Source: Flavobacterium sp. ASW18X (GTDB lineage Bacteria > Bacteroidota > Bacteroidia > Flavobacteriales > Flavobacteriaceae). From it: a stretch of DNA of 64,000 bases. Position numbers and translations under genes: made by a program. The notes under the pieces are model-generated. The model had not been told where the DNA came from. It was given only the letters and a program-made list of their open reading frames with translations, and did not search any database. Position 1 is the stretch's first letter, and each line of letters begins with the position of its first letter. Below are positions 34,620 to 43,185 of the stretch, in pieces. Where the stretch lies: positions 1-64,000 of the forward strand of contig NZ_SWKK01000015.1 of NCBI RefSeq assembly GCF_005144745.1. Direction: 5' to 3'.

Positions 34620-35672
34620 TTATTTCTTTTCTATGCACCCAGACTTAACCAGGAATAGGTTTAATCCAAAGTGCGTCAAAATAAAAATTAAAGCCGTTAA
34701 ACCATCCCAAATCACTGTAAAAAGACTAAACATTAAGAGGTATAGCAAAGTGCTAAACAGTAAGGCATACATAAATCTAAAAGTATCAACAAACTCTGGC
34801 TCGGGAATCTTGGGTACTATAAATTTCCTCCAAGTAAGTAGTAACGGAAAATTAAACAACCACAATAAAAGTCTTCCCATACCAAAACCTGACTTTGCTG
34901 CTTCAATATTAAGACCATTTAAATCATCTACCCCAATATCTGCCACCATCTTATTTACTTCAGAAGGATTTAAAAAGTCGACTTTTCTCTTTCTTAAATA
35001 ATCCAGAACAACACTATACTTATTTTCATCAGCTATATGTGTTGTCAAAGTCTTTAAGGCTGTACTTACTTTTTCTTTTAAGTCTGTAATACCATTCTCA
35101 GTAAAAAAACTGTGATGAGTAACGTTGATAGGAGCTCCATATTCAATAGCACAAGAATCTACAAAGTACGTTGGCATAACATAGTTTTGACCTACTGGAA
35201 CAATATATAATGGCTTAACTAAATGATTGTGCAAAGCCTCGTCTACAATTCTGGTAAAACCTTTACTTAGTGGCCGTACTCTTTTTTTAAGATTATGATT
35301 TGCCTCTGGAAAAAGAAGAATAGATTGGTCTTGTTTAAGTAATTCTCCACAAAATGCAAACACCGCCTTGTTCTTTGCCAATTGAGACTTACCGTCTCTA
35401 ATTCTATAGACCGGCATCATTTGTAAATACGTAAAAAACTTTTTTAAGTGCTTATTTTTAAAGACATCAGCACGTGTTAAATACCAAGGTTTTCTAGTGT
35501 TATGCGTTGCAATTAATAAAATATCCAATAACGCATTCTGGTGATTAGATAAAAATAAAACTGGGGCATCCGTAGGTATATTTTCTACCCCTTTTACTCT
35601 AATTCTTCTGTAATAACAGTGTAAACCAATTTTTATCCAATAAAATAATAGCTGATAGCCTAGTTGCTTCAT
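34620..35672 (-). CDS. PlsC-type 1-acyl-glycerol-3-phosphate acyltransferase
   Basis: A 350-residue membrane-bound acyltransferase. The catalytic motif FLSNHQNALLDIL (N-H-x4-D) is at about 41-53 and the second motif is LFPEANHNLKKRVRPLSKGF. Two membrane spans lie near the C-terminus (about 300-345), giving a longer protein than E. coli PlsC. Expected role: acyl transfer in phospholipid (or other lipid) synthesis. The start codon overlaps the stop of the upstream transporter gene by one base (TAATG), so the two are translationally coupled. Confidence 0.88.
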   Translation of the reverse strand: MKQLGYQLLFYWIKIGLHCYYRRIRVKGVENIPTDAPVLFLSNHQNALLDILLIATHNTRKPWYLTRADVFKNKHLKKFFTYLQMMPVYRIRDGKSQLAKNKAVFAFCGELLKQDQSILLFPEANHNLKKRVRPLSKGFTRIVDEALHNHLVKPLYIVPVGQNYVMPTYFVDSCAIEYGAPINVTHHSFFTENGITDLKEKVSTALKTLTTHIADENKYSVVLDYLRKRKVDFLNPSEVNKMVADIGVDDLNGLNIEAAKSGFGMGRLLLWLFNFPLLLTWRKFIVPKIPEPEFVDTFRFMYALLFSTLLYLLMFSLFTVIWDGLTALIFILTHFGLNLFLVKSGCIEKK

Positions 35673-36589
35673 TATACCAATGCTTCATTTTTGTTGGAGT
35701 ATCTTCCCCAAATTCCTCCTATCAATAATCCAGATACAAGATGCCATATTCCCCAGAAAGCTGTGAGTAGTGCCATACCACCTAAACCATCAAAAAAAGT
35801 AAAAATCAACAGCAATCCTAACCCACTATTTTGTATGCCTGTTTCTATAGTAATGCTTTTAACATCAGCACTGTTTAGTCCCATTAATTTAGCTACAGAA
35901 AAGCCTGTAGATAATGCTACTGCATTGTGTAGTAAGACTAGCCAAAACACATAACTCACGTAGTCTAAAAATATAGCTTTGTTCTTGTATAAAGCCATAA
36001 AAATAAGAACTACAAAAAATAATAACGAAGCCCTCTTAAACCATTTTGCTATTTTTTTTGTTTGTTTTGGCAACTTATAGTTCAACCACATCCCTAAAGC
36101 AAGAGGAACAACCAACAAAACCAATCCTAATAATACCATATCTATATAATTAATAGATATACTTGTAAGTAATATAGCTGTAGGTTTATAATTACCTGCC
36201 CAGAAACTTAGATTTAAAGGAGTCATGAATACTGCCGCAAGCGTGGAAATTGCCGTCATGGTAATAGATAGCGCGGTGTTACCTTTTGCTAATTGCGTAA
36301 TAAAATTAGAGACATTACCGCCAGGACAAGCGGCCACCATAAACATACCTAAAGCTACAGAAGGTAAAGGTGTTATGATATTAATCAAAATAAACGTAGC
36401 AAACGGCAATAGCACAAACTGACTAATAGCACCCGTTAGAATTACTTTTGGTTGACGGTAAATTTGCTTAAAATCTGAGAATTTTAATTCTAAAGCCACG
36501 CCAAACATGATAAAGGCTAAAATTACATTTAGCGTCCACAAAGAGCTTTTATCAAAATTGATGTGAACTTGGTCCAATATATTTTCCAA
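35672..36589 (-). CDS. Bile acid:sodium symporter (BASS) family transporter
   Basis: A 305-residue protein with nine to ten membrane spans. The conserved crossover motif PGGNVSNFITQLAKGNTALS (sodium-binding helix break) is present at about 90-110, and the second crossover (IETGIQNSGLGLLL) at about 230-245. These transporters import organic anions such as pantoate or sulfonates, in addition to bile acids. It is encoded in one operon with the PlsC-type acyltransferase. Confidence 0.9.
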   Translation of the reverse strand: MENILDQVHINFDKSSLWTLNVILAFIMFGVALELKFSDFKQIYRQPKVILTGAISQFVLLPFATFILINIITPLPSVALGMFMVAACPGGNVSNFITQLAKGNTALSITMTAISTLAAVFMTPLNLSFWAGNYKPTAILLTSISINYIDMVLLGLVLLVVPLALGMWLNYKLPKQTKKIAKWFKRASLLFFVVLIFMALYKNKAIFLDYVSYVFWLVLLHNAVALSTGFSVAKLMGLNSADVKSITIETGIQNSGLGLLLIFTFFDGLGGMALLTAFWGIWHLVSGLLIGGIWGRYSNKNEALV

Positions 36590-36685
36590 GTAGGGAACGA
36601 TTTAATTAGTTTCACAAGATACTTTTTTCTTATTAAAATTAGATTTCATCAATACTCCTTGTTTTAGTGTTGCCATTTATTTGGG

Positions 36686-36693
36686 TAGTTTTG
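36686..36693 (+). promoter_or_regulatory. -7 element of the thioredoxin/peroxiredoxin-like gene
   Basis: TAGTTTTG (TAnnTTTG) ends 13 bases before the ATG at 36707; nearby TTGs are poorly spaced. Confidence 0.35.
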
Positions 36694-36706
36694 TAAAAAA
36701 AGAGAA

Positions 36707-37261
36707 ATGGCACGTACTCCCAGCAATATGTTACCTCTTGGCACTAAAGCACCTGATTTTTCACTTTTAGACACTCTAAGTGGTTCTGTTTTAGAGCTTG
36801 ACCAACTTAAAGGCGAAAAAGGCACTGTAGTTCTTTTTATTTGCAATCATTGTCCTTTTGTAATCCACGTAAATCCAATGTTAGTAACACTTGCTAACAT
36901 TTACCAAGAAAAGGGAATCAATTTTATTGCCATATCTAGCAATGATGTAGAAAACTATCCACAAGATGCCCCAGAGCTGATGACCAAAGTGGCTAAAAAA
37001 GAAAACTATCCTTTTCCATATTTGTATGATGAAACCCAAGAAGTAGCCAAGGCTTACGATGCTGCCTGTACACCAGACCTATATTTATTTGATCAGGACT
37101 TGGCGCTAGTATATAGAGGTCAATTAGATGATTCTAGACCGCAAAATGGTATACCACTAACCGGCCAAGACCTTAAAGCAGCCATGGATGCATTATTGAG
37201 TGGAGTAGCTATTACAACAGTACAAAAGCCTAGTTTGGGCTGCAACATCAAATGGAAATGA
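36707..37261 (+). CDS. AhpC/TSA-type thioredoxin-fold protein with CxxC (CNHC)
   Basis: A 184-residue cytosolic protein of the redoxin group. TKAPDFSLLDTLSGSVLELDQLKGEKGTVVLFI leads into the active site CNHCPFVIHV at about 46-49. A third and a fourth Cys are in YDAACTPDLYLFD and SLGCNIKWK. The CNHCP site differs from both classical thioredoxin (CGPC) and peroxiredoxin (PVCT) but is standard for this widespread thioredoxin-like subfamily. The substrate is unknown. Its stop directly touches the stop of the convergent YfiT gene. Confidence 0.85.
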   Translation: MARTPSNMLPLGTKAPDFSLLDTLSGSVLELDQLKGEKGTVVLFICNHCPFVIHVNPMLVTLANIYQEKGINFIAISSNDVENYPQDAPELMTKVAKKENYPFPYLYDETQEVAKAYDAACTPDLYLFDQDLALVYRGQLDDSRPQNGIPLTGQDLKAAMDALLSGVAITTVQKPSLGCNIKWK

Positions 37262-37831
37262 TTACCAGCCCTCTCTTTCTACCAAGTTTTTAATATGTGC
37301 GTAGTGATGATTTCCATGATGCGCGTACTTTCCTAAATTTTCCTTTAAGCTTACTACCACATTCCCTTCTGGATGGAGATAAGTTTTCTCAAAATCTTGT
37401 GTGGAAAATCCCTTTAACATGTAGACCAACTTTGCATGTACCGCCTTTAAATGCGCTAAGGATAATTCTATTGGAGCATCGTTCGCATCTTTTAGTTTGG
37501 ACCATTCTTTTTCTTCATATGCTTTTATTAAAGGAGTGTTTTCTGTTAACGCCCATTTAAAACGTACATAGCTGTGATGATGACTATCAGAAATATGATG
37601 AATCAATTGCCTTACTGTCCATCCTTCTGGTCTGTATGGAGTTTCTAATTGAGCATTAGTTAATGAAGCAACTAAAGCCTCTAACTTAGTAGGGAGTGCC
37701 TCTAGCTCGGCTATCCATTGCGTAATCTCTTTATCTGTAATCGTGGCTGGTGGCTCAAATTTACCTATCGGAAATCTAAGCGATTCTAAAGTAGGAGTTT
37801 GCATGCCTAAAGATAAAATTTTAATAGACAT
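37262..37831 (-). CDS. YfiT/DinB family putative metal-dependent transferase
   Basis: A 189-residue four-helix DinB-like protein. LRFPIGKFEPPATITDKEITQWIAELEALP is the characteristic YfiT start. The metal-binding histidines lie in QLIHHISDSHHHSYVRFK and KYAHHGNHHYAHI. B. subtilis relatives act as thiol-S-transferases or metal-dependent hydrolases. Since flavobacteria differ in thiol use, the physiological thiol is uncertain. An in-frame ATG at 37804 is an alternative start. Convergent with the thioredoxin-like gene with no spacing at all. Confidence 0.87.
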   Translation of the reverse strand: MSIKILSLGMQTPTLESLRFPIGKFEPPATITDKEITQWIAELEALPTKLEALVASLTNAQLETPYRPEGWTVRQLIHHISDSHHHSYVRFKWALTENTPLIKAYEEKEWSKLKDANDAPIELSLAHLKAVHAKLVYMLKGFSTQDFEKTYLHPEGNVVVSLKENLGKYAHHGNHHYAHIKNLVEREGW

Positions 37832-37900
37832 TTAACCCCTATAAAACCCAGCTTACTACTTTAATCTAGTATTTTTATAGAGTAAATTAAATTTAAAACG

Positions 37901-38551
37901 ATGGCAACACTTAGACTGGGTGATAAAGCACCCGATTTTACTGTAGATACAACGCAAGGGAGTTTAAACTTTTATGACTATTTAGGCGATAGTTGGGGAA
38001 TTTTATTTTCACACCCTTCTGATTTTACACCTGTTTGCACTACGGAATTAGGAACCGCTGCCAAATTTAAGGATGAGTTTGATAAGCGTAACGTTAAGAT
38101 GATGGCATTGAGCGTAGATGGGGTAGAATCTCACCACGAATGGATAAAAGATATTAATGAAACGCAGAACACAACAATTAACTATCCTATTATTGCAGAT
38201 GAAGATAGAAAGGTGGCAGATTTATATGATATGATTCACCCAAACGAAGACAGTACATTAACCGTACGTTCTGTGTTTATTGTAGCTCCAGATAAAAGTA
38301 TTAAGTTGATTCTGACTTATCCTGCCTCTACTGGTCGTAATTTTTACGAATTATTACGTGTTATTGATTCCCTACAACTTACCGCTTACCACAAGGTTGC
38401 TACTCCTGCAAACTGGAAAAATGGTGAAAAAGTAGTAGTGAGCCCAGCAATACCTACAGAAGAAGCTAAACAATTATTTGAAAAAGGGGTAGAAGAAGTA
38501 AAGCCTTACCTACGTTTTACTCCCGACCCTTTAGCGCCAACACAGGTATAA
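37901..38551 (+). CDS. Peroxiredoxin, Prx6-like
   Basis: A 216-residue thiol peroxidase. The peroxidatic Cys lies in SHPSDFTPVCTTELG (about 47) and the active-site Arg in PASTGRNFYELLRVIDSLQL. The long C-terminal region with TPANWKNGEKVVVSPAIP is the hallmark of the Prx6 (1-Cys) subfamily. It removes hydrogen peroxide and alkyl hydroperoxides. Monocistronic, ending in a strong terminator. Confidence 0.93.
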   Translation: MATLRLGDKAPDFTVDTTQGSLNFYDYLGDSWGILFSHPSDFTPVCTTELGTAAKFKDEFDKRNVKMMALSVDGVESHHEWIKDINETQNTTINYPIIADEDRKVADLYDMIHPNEDSTLTVRSVFIVAPDKSIKLILTYPASTGRNFYELLRVIDSLQLTAYHKVATPANWKNGEKVVVSPAIPTEEAKQLFEKGVEEVKPYLRFTPDPLAPTQV

Positions 38552-38579
38552 GGCTAAAACACATTATATTTTACAACTT

Positions 38580-38602
38580 AAACCCTCGCTAAACGAGGGT
38601 TT
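38580..38602 (+). terminator. Terminator after the peroxiredoxin gene
   Basis: Perfect 9-bp stem AAACCCTCG/CGAGGGTTT with a 5-base loop, then T-rich sequence. Confidence 0.8.
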
Positions 38603-38721
38603 TCTTATGCGCATCAGTTAAAACTGAGTTTACATAATATTTTTTTTGATTTTTAGACGCAACCATCTGCCAATTCTATATCTAAGGGATGAACACCTAA
38701 CAAAATAAACAACAAAACACC

Positions 38722-38820
38722 GTGACCACTTTCTTAACAATTTTATTCACTTTATTGGTAATTAATGTTGTGATGTTACTAGTAAGTGTAAATAGAACTA
38801 AAGACAGAAAAAGTCTATAG
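38722..38820 (+). CDS. Single-span membrane micro-protein, copy A (32 residues)
   Basis: A GTG-started frame of 32 codons: TTFLTILFTLLVINVVMLLVSVN followed by the basic tail RTKDRKSL. One hydrophobic span (about 4-23) with a short positively charged end, so probably N-out/C-in in the inner membrane. It is clearly related to the next frame at 38884 and to the one at 54628 (shared T-F-[FL]-x-[IV]-L-[FI]-x-L-L-x-I-N-x5-x-S-V-N pattern). That similarity is the evidence that it is real, since it is too short to judge alone. The function is unknown. Confidence 0.6.
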   Translation: MTTFLTILFTLLVINVVMLLVSVNRTKDRKSL

Positions 38821-38883
38821 ATTTAACAATTAAAGGGTAGGGTTTTACGTTGGTTATTTGTTACTAAAACAAAACACTTGACC

Positions 38884-38967
38884 ATGAACACTTTCTTTAG
38901 CGTACTCATTGTATTGTTAGTAATTAACATTTGCCTTTTGTTTATTAGTGTAAACAGAGCAAAATAA
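38884..38967 (+). CDS. Single-span membrane micro-protein, copy B (27 residues)
   Basis: An ATG-started frame of 27 codons, NTFFSVLIVLLVINICLLFISVN followed by RAK. It has the same pattern as copy A 63 bases upstream: TF, LLVIN at 11-15 and SVNR at the end of the span. It is directly followed by a strong terminator, which ends a short transcript that contains only these two frames. The function is unknown. Confidence 0.62.
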   Translation: MNTFFSVLIVLLVINICLLFISVNRAK

Positions 38968-38996
38968 AAAACCTCGCAGATTACTGCGAGGTTTTT
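38967..38996. terminator. Bidirectional terminator between micro-protein B and the PPIase gene
   Basis: Perfect 13-bp stem AAAAACCTCGCAG/CTGCGAGGTTTTT with a 4-base loop. Confidence 0.9.
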
Positions 38997-39022
38997 TTTA
39001 TCTAAAAGCAGAAAGCTACTTT

Positions 39023-39955
39023 TTATTTTACATCCATTAATTCTACATCAAAAATTAATGTAGCATCTGGTGGAATAACACCACCTGCGCCTCTACTACC
39101 ATAGCCCAAATGAGAAGGTATAACAAATCTTGCTTTGTCACCTACTTTTAATAGAGCAATACCTTCATCCCATCCAGAAATTACTTGTCCAACTCCTAAT
39201 TGAAAATCTATAGGTTGATTTCTTTTAAACGAAGAGTCAAAAACCTGTCCGTTAGGTAGACTTCCTTCATAATGTACAGATACAGTCTTACCTTTTTCTG
39301 CCTTAGTTCCATCTCCTTTCTGAATCATTTTATACCTAAGTCCAGATTCTGTTTTGTCAAAACCTGCTGCAAGTTTTTCCAATTCTGCTTCTGCTTTTTC
39401 CTTTTGCTCTGCTATTCTTTTTTCACGTGCACCTTCAAAAGTTCTAAAAGCTTCAATAGCATTCCATTTTTCAGCGGCATCACCCACTCTTACAATCTCT
39501 AAAGACTCAATTTTATCACCTTGTGCTATAGCATCTACAGTTTCTTGACCAGCTTCTACAAAACCAAAAACAGTATGTTTACCATCTAACCAAGGAGTTG
39601 GTACGTGGGTAATAAAAAACTGACTACCGTTAGTACCTGGACCTGCATTGGCCATAGATAGTACACCAGGGGCATCATGTTTTAGTTCTTCCCGTATCTC
39701 ATCATCAAACTGGTATCCAGGACTACCTGTGCCAGTACCCTGTGGACAACCTCCTTGAATCATAAAATCTGGAATAACCCTATGAAAGCTAAGACCATCA
39801 TAATAAGGTTTTCCTTGTGGCTTAGCACTATTCTCCATATTTCCTTCTGCTAAAGCCACGAAGTTCCCAACTGTACCTGGGGTTTTGTCGTGTGTAAGTT
39901 TTACTAGAATTTCTCCTTTGCTCGTATTGAACTTTGCGTAGATTCCGTCTTGCAT
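39023..39955 (-). CDS. Peptidylprolyl isomerase, cyclophilin-FKBP fusion
   Basis: A 310-residue protein with two unrelated prolyl-isomerase domains. Cyclophilin spans about 1-165 ([13 protein letters not shown] with catalytic Arg, [19 protein letters not shown]). A charged helical linker follows (about 170-205, [18 protein letters not shown]), then FKBP about 210-310 ([62 protein letters not shown]). No signal peptide is seen, so it acts in the cytosol as a folding helper. Convergent with the micro-protein unit. Confidence 0.93.
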   Translation of the reverse strand: MQDGIYAKFNTSKGEILVKLTHDKTPGTVGNFVALAEGNMENSAKPQGKPYYDGLSFHRVIPDFMIQGGCPQGTGTGSPGYQFDDEIREELKHDAPGVLSMANAGPGTNGSQFFITHVPTPWLDGKHTVFGFVEAGQETVDAIAQGDKIESLEIVRVGDAAEKWNAIEAFRTFEGAREKRIAEQKEKAEAELEKLAAGFDKTESGLRYKMIQKGDGTKAEKGKTVSVHYEGSLPNGQVFDSSFKRNQPIDFQLGVGQVISGWDEGIALLKVGDKARFVIPSHLGYGSRGAGGVIPPDATLIFDVELMDVK

Positions 39956-40014
39956 TGTTACTTTTTATATTTAAAAGTGCAAAGGTAGTTGATTTTAAGG
40001 GTTTAACTTACTAA

Positions 40015-41418
40015 CTAGCCCTTAATTTTAGCAGGTTTTACGGTGCCATAAGTATCAAAAAGATAGACTAAACTGGCCATGGTTGCTGCTCCCAATTCTA
40101 GCTCTCTTTTGTTCACATGCTCAAAAGTATCATTCTCTGCATGATGATGATCAAAATAACGCTGGCTATCTGGTCTTAAACCCGCTAAAACAATATTTTC
40201 GTCTTTCAATGGCCCTACATCTGCACCACTACCACCTCTAACAAACATGTGTATTAAATAAGGTTCAAAGAGTGATTCCCAACTCTTAACTTGATTAAAA
40301 TTGGCATCAGAACAATCAAAAGAAAAGCCTCTTGGGGTAAAACCACCAGCATCACTCTCCAAAGCAAAAACATGATTTTCCTTTTTAGACTTTGCTACTT
40401 CTGCATATTTATTACCACCGCGCAAACCGTTTTCTTCGTTCATAAATAAAACCACTCTAATTGTACGTTTTGGCTTGTATCCGTTGGCTTTTATTAGGCG
40501 TAATACCTCCATGCTTTGTACGACACCCGCACCATCGTCATGGGAGCCATCACCCAAATCCCAAGAATCTAAATGTCCGCCAACTATCATTATTTCGTCA
40601 GGAAATTCACTTCCTTTAATCTCTCCAATTACATTATAACTCTCTGTGTCTGGAAAAACTTTACAGGTTTGGTGAAAATAAAATTTAATTGACGGATTAA
40701 GTTTTAAAGTGGCACTTAGCAACTCAGCCCCCTTTGTACTAATGGCCGCTGCGGGGATTCTATTTTCTGCGGGTGTATCTCCGTAGCTCATACTACCGGT
40801 ATGTGGATAGTCATCTAAACGCAAGTTCATGGAACGCACCAAAACACCTACTGCGCCATACTTAGCGGCTTCCATAGCTCCTGCATACCGCTGGTCTACA
40901 CAACCAGAATACGCTGTGAACGTACTAATCTGTGTAGGATCCATAGGACGATTGTAAAAAACGATTTTTCCTTCAATTTTTTCTTTTCCTAATTTTTCTA
41001 AATCCTCTATCCCTTGCACTTCTACCAGAGCTGCTTTTAGACCACCGTCTGGAGTAGCCACAGAGCCACCTAGAGCACAAATTGGCACATTGGTAGTTAA
41101 TCCTGGTTGGGTCTCAAAATAAGCAAACTCCGCTGTACCCCTAACCCATTTAGGCACCATTACTGGTTGTAACCAAACTCTGTCTAGACCCAAAGAATCT
41201 AGTTGTTTTTTAGTGTATTCTACGGCATGCTGCGCCTGTACAGAACCAGATAGCCTACCTCCTATTTGGTTGGATAAATAATTAAGCCAATCATAAGCTT
41301 TACCATTGGTCAATGCTTGGTCATATATTGCTCTCAGCTGTTCTTGGTCCTTATTAATTTGAGCAGACAATAATCCAATAACACCAAGGAATAGTAGTAG
41401 TATCGCCTTTTTTTTCAT
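40015..41418 (-). CDS. M28 family zinc peptidase, exported
   Basis: 467 residues with signal peptide 1-19 (LIGLLSAQ). A PA domain is inserted (about 110-250). The M28 catalytic core has VGGHLDSWDLGDGSHDDGAGV (zinc His and bridging Asp), the catalytic Glu pair in LFMNEENGLRGGNKYAE, and the late zinc ligand in FDHHHAENDTFEHV. Related to plasma glutamate carboxypeptidase-type aminopeptidases. It is a periplasmic or secreted dipeptidase/aminopeptidase. Its start overlaps the PPK2 stop by one base (TAATG), so the genes are coupled. Confidence 0.92.
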   Translation of the reverse strand: MKKKAILLLFLGVIGLLSAQINKDQEQLRAIYDQALTNGKAYDWLNYLSNQIGGRLSGSVQAQHAVEYTKKQLDSLGLDRVWLQPVMVPKWVRGTAEFAYFETQPGLTTNVPICALGGSVATPDGGLKAALVEVQGIEDLEKLGKEKIEGKIVFYNRPMDPTQISTFTAYSGCVDQRYAGAMEAAKYGAVGVLVRSMNLRLDDYPHTGSMSYGDTPAENRIPAAAISTKGAELLSATLKLNPSIKFYFHQTCKVFPDTESYNVIGEIKGSEFPDEIMIVGGHLDSWDLGDGSHDDGAGVVQSMEVLRLIKANGYKPKRTIRVVLFMNEENGLRGGNKYAEVAKSKKENHVFALESDAGGFTPRGFSFDCSDANFNQVKSWESLFEPYLIHMFVRGGSGADVGPLKDENIVLAGLRPDSQRYFDHHHAENDTFEHVNKRELELGAATMASLVYLFDTYGTVKPAKIKG

Positions 41419-42299
41419 TACGCTTCTTTTTCTAATTGTTGCTTGTAGGTTTCCAAGTTAGCTTTTATTTCAGCGTCCAATTCTGGTTCCTTAACATCTT
41501 TATACTTTTTTAACGTTTCTAATAAAATAGTAGCCACTATAAGTCGTGCTGCTTTTTTATTATCTGCTGGTACAATATACCAAGGCGCGTGGGGCTTAGA
41601 GGTTTTGTTGAGTGCTGTTTGGTAACATTCTTGGTAAGAATCCCATAGTTGGCGTTCTGCTATGTCTGCTGGAGAGAATTTCCAATTTTTTTCTTGTAAA
41701 TGTAATCTACGCAATAGCCTTTGGCGCTGTTCTTCTTTAGATAGATGTAAAAAGAATTTAAAAATGAGCGTTCCATTTTCAGAAATATGCCGTTCAAAAT
41801 CATTTATTTGCCTGTAACGCTTTTCCCAAAATGCATCGTTAACATCTTCTACAGTAGTAACATCTGGAAGGTTTTCTCCTAATATATACTCTGGATGTAC
41901 CTTGGTCACCAATACATTCTCATAATGTGTTCTATTAAACACAGAAAATTTCCCCCGTTCCGGTAAAGCTATATAATGTCGCCACAAGTAGTCGTGTCTC
42001 TTCTCTAACTTAGTTGGGACTTTAAAACTGTGGACTACAACTCCCCTAGCGTTAAGTTCTTTAAAGACTTCGCGAATTAAACTATCCTTGCCTGCCGTAT
42101 CCATACCCTGCAAACAAATTAGCACCCCGTATTTACCATGTGCATACAAGGTATTTTGAAAATCTGACAATTCTTGACTAACTGTTTTCAATTTTTTACG
42201 CAGCAATTTACCGTCTGCGTTAAAGTCGTCAATAGTGGGTATTTGATCTAGCTGTATATGACCGTCTACTTTATAGTCTGTAATATCAATGTCTTTCAT
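41418..42299 (-). CDS. PPK2 family polyphosphate kinase
   Basis: A 293-residue P-loop kinase that uses polyphosphate to phosphorylate nucleotides. Walker A is LQGMDTAGKDSLI, Walker B-like Asp-Arg pair in SVFNRTHYENVLVTKVHPE, lid motif KFFLHLSKEEQRQRLLRRL. The single-domain length and 'GMDTAGKD' point to class I or III enzymes acting on AMP/ADP or GDP; the class cannot be fixed by eye. It is the first gene of a pair with the M28 peptidase gene. Confidence 0.9.
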   Translation of the reverse strand: MKDIDITDYKVDGHIQLDQIPTIDDFNADGKLLRKKLKTVSQELSDFQNTLYAHGKYGVLICLQGMDTAGKDSLIREVFKELNARGVVVHSFKVPTKLEKRHDYLWRHYIALPERGKFSVFNRTHYENVLVTKVHPEYILGENLPDVTTVEDVNDAFWEKRYRQINDFERHISENGTLIFKFFLHLSKEEQRQRLLRRLHLQEKNWKFSPADIAERQLWDSYQECYQTALNKTSKPHAPWYIVPADNKKAARLIVATILLETLKKYKDVKEPELDAEIKANLETYKQQLEKEA

Positions 42300-42456
42300 A
42301 ACCTGAAATATACATAATTTAAAGCTTAATACGAGTTCTATACAGCTAACATACGGCGAGTAATTTTCCCGTTTAAAGAATATAAAAGCGGTATACCGAT
42401 GATATTTTTAAGCAATTGACTTTACGATTAACTTTAGCAGTCCAAATCTTTAAATA

Positions 42457-43185
42457 ATGAAATCCTACAAGTGGCTATTTACCCCAATAGCTGGTCTTAC
42501 AGGTGCATTGGGTCTTTTGCTCATGGTTTCTTTTACCAAGCTAAACCCGTGCGAATTTGCCTATAAGAATACCGGCTTTATCAAGGACCAAACACAATTG
42601 GCTCTTAATGCCCCTTCTTTGGATTTAGCAAAATACCATGCCTACAAAGCCTTAAAAGGTACTTACAACAGCCAACCTAATTTTGTAGAATGTGGTTGCT
42701 CCCCAGCAGAATCTACTTTTAAGCAAACCAAGGACAATTTGCGCCAAGCAACAAAAAGTGTTGTTTTAGAAGATGCTAAATTGTTTTTGGAATTGGCATT
42801 AAAAAACACCGAATTAACTTTAAACAACCTCAACAATTTTGAAATAGAACAATTTAGCACGTATGGTAATGAAGTATTGGTGATGAACACCACAGAGACC
42901 AATGAACCCGCTTTATTATTTTTGGATAACAAATCTAAAGTTGATCCGTATCAACAAATGGATAAAGTACTAGAGAAAACCTTAGCTAAATTTGAAAAAT
43001 CTTTAAAAGAAGTAACAGAAGTAGTTAGCTGTACGGAGGCCAAGAACTTTATTAACGGCACCTTAGAACGAACTAAAAAAGAAATGGCAAATCCCAATTT
43101 AACAGAAGCAAAACGCTTTTATCATCAACAGGTAATACGTATTGCAACGAATACCCTTACAGAAATGGGAAATTGCCAAGACTAA
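42457..43185 (+). CDS. Membrane-anchored protein of unknown function
   Basis: 242 residues with an N-terminal span (about 6-27, LFTPIAGLTGALGLLLMVSF) and a helical, Cys-containing periplasmic part. Cysteines are at NPCEFAY, FVECGCSP, VSCTEAK and the end, MGNCQD: five in total, with the pattern of a disulfide-stabilised helical domain. It may come from a duplication: each half has a C-x2/3-A-x helix followed by a Leu-rich helix. No family is recognised. Its stop codon touches the stop of the convergent response-regulator gene. Confidence 0.5.
   Translation: MKSYKWLFTPIAGLTGALGLLLMVSFTKLNPCEFAYKNTGFIKDQTQLALNAPSLDLAKYHAYKALKGTYNSQPNFVECGCSPAESTFKQTKDNLRQATKSVVLEDAKLFLELALKNTELTLNNLNNFEIEQFSTYGNEVLVMNTTETNEPALLFLDNKSKVDPYQQMDKVLEKTLAKFEKSLKEVTEVVSCTEAKNFINGTLERTKKEMANPNLTEAKRFYHQQVIRIATNTLTEMGNCQD

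Noticed and set aside
38641-38700. T-rich start of the micro-protein spacer as a promoter (TTG at 38646-38648)
   Set aside because: The nearest TA box (TATCTAAG at 38679-38686) is 30 bases away and does not match TAnnTTTG, so I did not list it as a promoter.
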